In this document: piece by piece, positions 6,601 to 7,009 of the stretch
Layout of the letters: each line of letters starts with the position of its first letter
How positions within the stretch are numbered: the first letter of the stretch is position 1
DNA from: Methylocapsa sp.
GTDB lineage: Bacteria; Pseudomonadota; Alphaproteobacteria; Rhizobiales; Beijerinckiaceae
DNA: 7,009 bases
Direction: 5' to 3'
Assembly: GCA_017353815.1 (NCBI GenBank)
Contig: JAFMSB010000086.1
Span: forward strand, 1 to 7,009
Position numbers and translations under genes: made by a program
Notes under the pieces: generated by a model
What the model saw: the letters and a program-made list of their open reading frames with translations, nothing else
Database searches by the model: none
Told to the model about the DNA's origin: nothing

Positions 6601-7009
6601 CTCCTTTCCTCCTTCGACACCGTGCAAACGCATTTCAAGGAGCTTTTTACAACGCTTTTTGGCGGCGGCTCGGCGGAGCTTCAATTGATCGAGTCCGAGG
6701 ATCCGCTCGAAGCGGGGCTTGAGATTCTCGTCCACCCGCCGGGCAAGAAACCCCACGTCATGACGCTTTTGTCCGGCGGCGAGCAGGCGCTGACCGCGCT
6801 TTCGCTAATTTTCGCGATCTTTTTGACCAATCCCGCGCCGGTCTGCGTGCTCGACGAGGTCGATGCGCCGCTCGACGATGCCAATGTCGCGCGTTTCTGC
6901 GATTTGCTCGACAACATGCGGGAGCGGACCGAGACACGCTTTATCACCGTGACCCATAATCCGATCACCATGGCGCGGATGAATCGGCTCTATGGGGTGA
7001 CGATGGCCG
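3625..7009 (+). CDS. smc: Chromosome segregation/condensation ATPase Smc (3' end cut by window edge)
   Basis: Smc is the ATPase of the Smc-ScpAB condensin, which extrudes DNA loops, compacts the nucleoid and helps separate origins. The frame is open for 1128 codons to the edge; family length is about 1150, so little is missing. In order: MKLTKLRITGFKTF, the canonical N-terminus that fixes the start; Walker A GPNGCGKS at 31-38; the Q-loop region RQGQIGEI at 145-152; a long Ala/Glu/Arg-rich coiled coil (about 165-500); a compact hinge (about 500-618) beginning GGFWPPVTDEITVAKGYEAA and ending WRWDGF; the returning coil (about 625-990); the ABC signature LLSGGEQAL at 1048-1056; Walker B with D-loop (VCVLDEVDAPLDDAN, 1073-1087); and the H-loop VTHNP with His1111. 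All catalytic motifs are present. No internal frameshift was seen. Its own Shine-Dalgarno is absent, and translation probably depends on the overlapping mini-ORF. Genes for ScpA, ScpB or a DsbA-like protein are not next to it in this window. Confidence 0.97.
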   Translation, partial: MKLTKLRITGFKTFVEPSEFLIEPGLTGIIGPNGCGKSNLVEALRWVMGESSSKSMRASGMEDVIFSGGGERPARNMAEVALFLDNRDRSAPAAFNDAEAIEVSRHIAREAGSTYRINGREARARDVQLLFADASTGARSPAMVRQGQIGEIIAAKPQERRRILEEAAGISGLHSRRHEAELRLKAAEDNLARLNDVVQQLNTQTESLQRQARQAERYRGLAAEIKRNEALLALINQTEAARALEIAQAKLDADLMRVAEKTRAQAEVARNQAFAAQELPGLRAAEAEANSDLQKLILARETLDGEERRARGRIAELERRAAQIASDIAREQALTEDAAGVLARLDAEAAELSGAGSREEEIEELRGGLAQAEAVLAESERKLAECQDVKAALEARRAALEAAIEEEMHRLGRLDGDLNEVRREQTAILAGRAPETDLDALQAELGAALAAAELRESEAAAAEFALAEARKEEAGIRAPAREAESRAQKLETQVETLSKVLTAGTGGFWPPVTDEITVAKGYEAALGAALGDDLEASTNPASPAHWAETEGPDDPALPPRVEALLKLVSAPSALARRLNQIGVVLRSEGASLRALLRPGQRLVSKEGDLWRWDGFTQAAEAPTAAARRLAEKNRLGELEFEAQAARVEANDLKLAAERAGATLASAASAEQAARQAHKNALRWIDAAREAKTAAEQRKAETAARLSALDEALARLNAARAEASGKLAQAEADLARLREAASLATQLNAARMAAAEDRGAAAEASAKLQNYEREAARFAKRIRSLEEERQSWLARARDAQSQIEALKERQTETAQELQKLEEAPALFAAARRDLMNKIETAEEARRETGDSRAAAEARVSEADKAARGALEAMSTAREEMARSEARVEAARARCNDIAHMIATELGCTDAGLSELAHVAPGKELPEAEKVEKRLENLKSDRERLGSVNLRAEEELSEVLASKTKLTAEFDDLTEAIRRLRLAIQNLNKEGRERLLSSFDTVQTHFKELFTTLFGGGSAELQLIESEDPLEAGLEILVHPPGKKPHVMTLLSGGEQALTALSLIFAIFLTNPAPVCVLDEVDAPLDDANVARFCDLLDNMRERTETRFITVTHNPITMARMNRLYGVTMA

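Noticed and set aside
5421..6638. Long minus-strand open frames (5421-5921, 5584-6372, 5931-6638) opposite smc
   Set aside because: They are antisense to an unmistakable Smc coiled coil. They are rich in Ala/Ser/Arg as expected from GC-rich codons read backwards, overlap each other, and have no recognisable motifs.
1..7009. CRISPR array, transposase or IS ends, tRNA/rRNA, toxin-antitoxin or defence cluster
   Set aside because: I looked through both strands and saw no spaced direct repeats, no transposase motifs, no tRNA-like cloverleaf and no recognisable defence genes beyond the speculative nuclease motif in the decayed gene.

Overview
The window reads as ordinary chromosome from a GC-rich alphaproteobacterium, most likely of the Hyphomicrobiales (Rhizobiales), perhaps near the Beijerinckiaceae. 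I base this on the Smc N-terminus and signature motifs, the compact Smc hinge, the high G+C at third codon positions, and a small secreted Tyr/His/Arg-rich protein of a kind common in that order. The lineage is an inference from protein character, not a database match.

Layout from left to right: (1) the 5' part of a gene for a small exported Tyr/His/Arg-rich protein, minus strand, running off the left edge; (2) a complete FAD-dependent monooxygenase/oxidoreductase of the UbiH/PHBH class, minus strand; (3) a divergent intergenic region of about 385 bp with a perfect 12-bp palindrome on the oxidoreductase side, and a TATAAT-centred AT-rich palindrome plus an 8-bp inverted repeat on the rpiA side; (4) rpiA, ribose-5-phosphate isomerase A, complete, plus strand; (5) the decayed remains of one gene, readable only through two frame changes, whose conserved block includes an E-x-K motif; (6) a short spacer with a 14-codon upstream ORF that has a good Shine-Dalgarno and ends in an ATGA overlap with the next start; (7) smc, the chromosome condensation ATPase, plus strand, open for 1128 codons and cut by the right edge just short of its C-terminus.

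The genes do not form one pathway. RpiA serves the pentose phosphate/Calvin branch, Smc compacts and segregates the chromosome, and the oxidoreductase probably hydroxylates an unidentified substrate. I see no mobile element, CRISPR array, tRNA, rRNA or phage gene, and no convincing undescribed multi-gene system. The points most worth a second look are the frameshifted gene between rpiA and smc with its possible nuclease-type motif, the mini-ORF that may couple translation into smc, and the palindrome upstream of the oxidoreductase.
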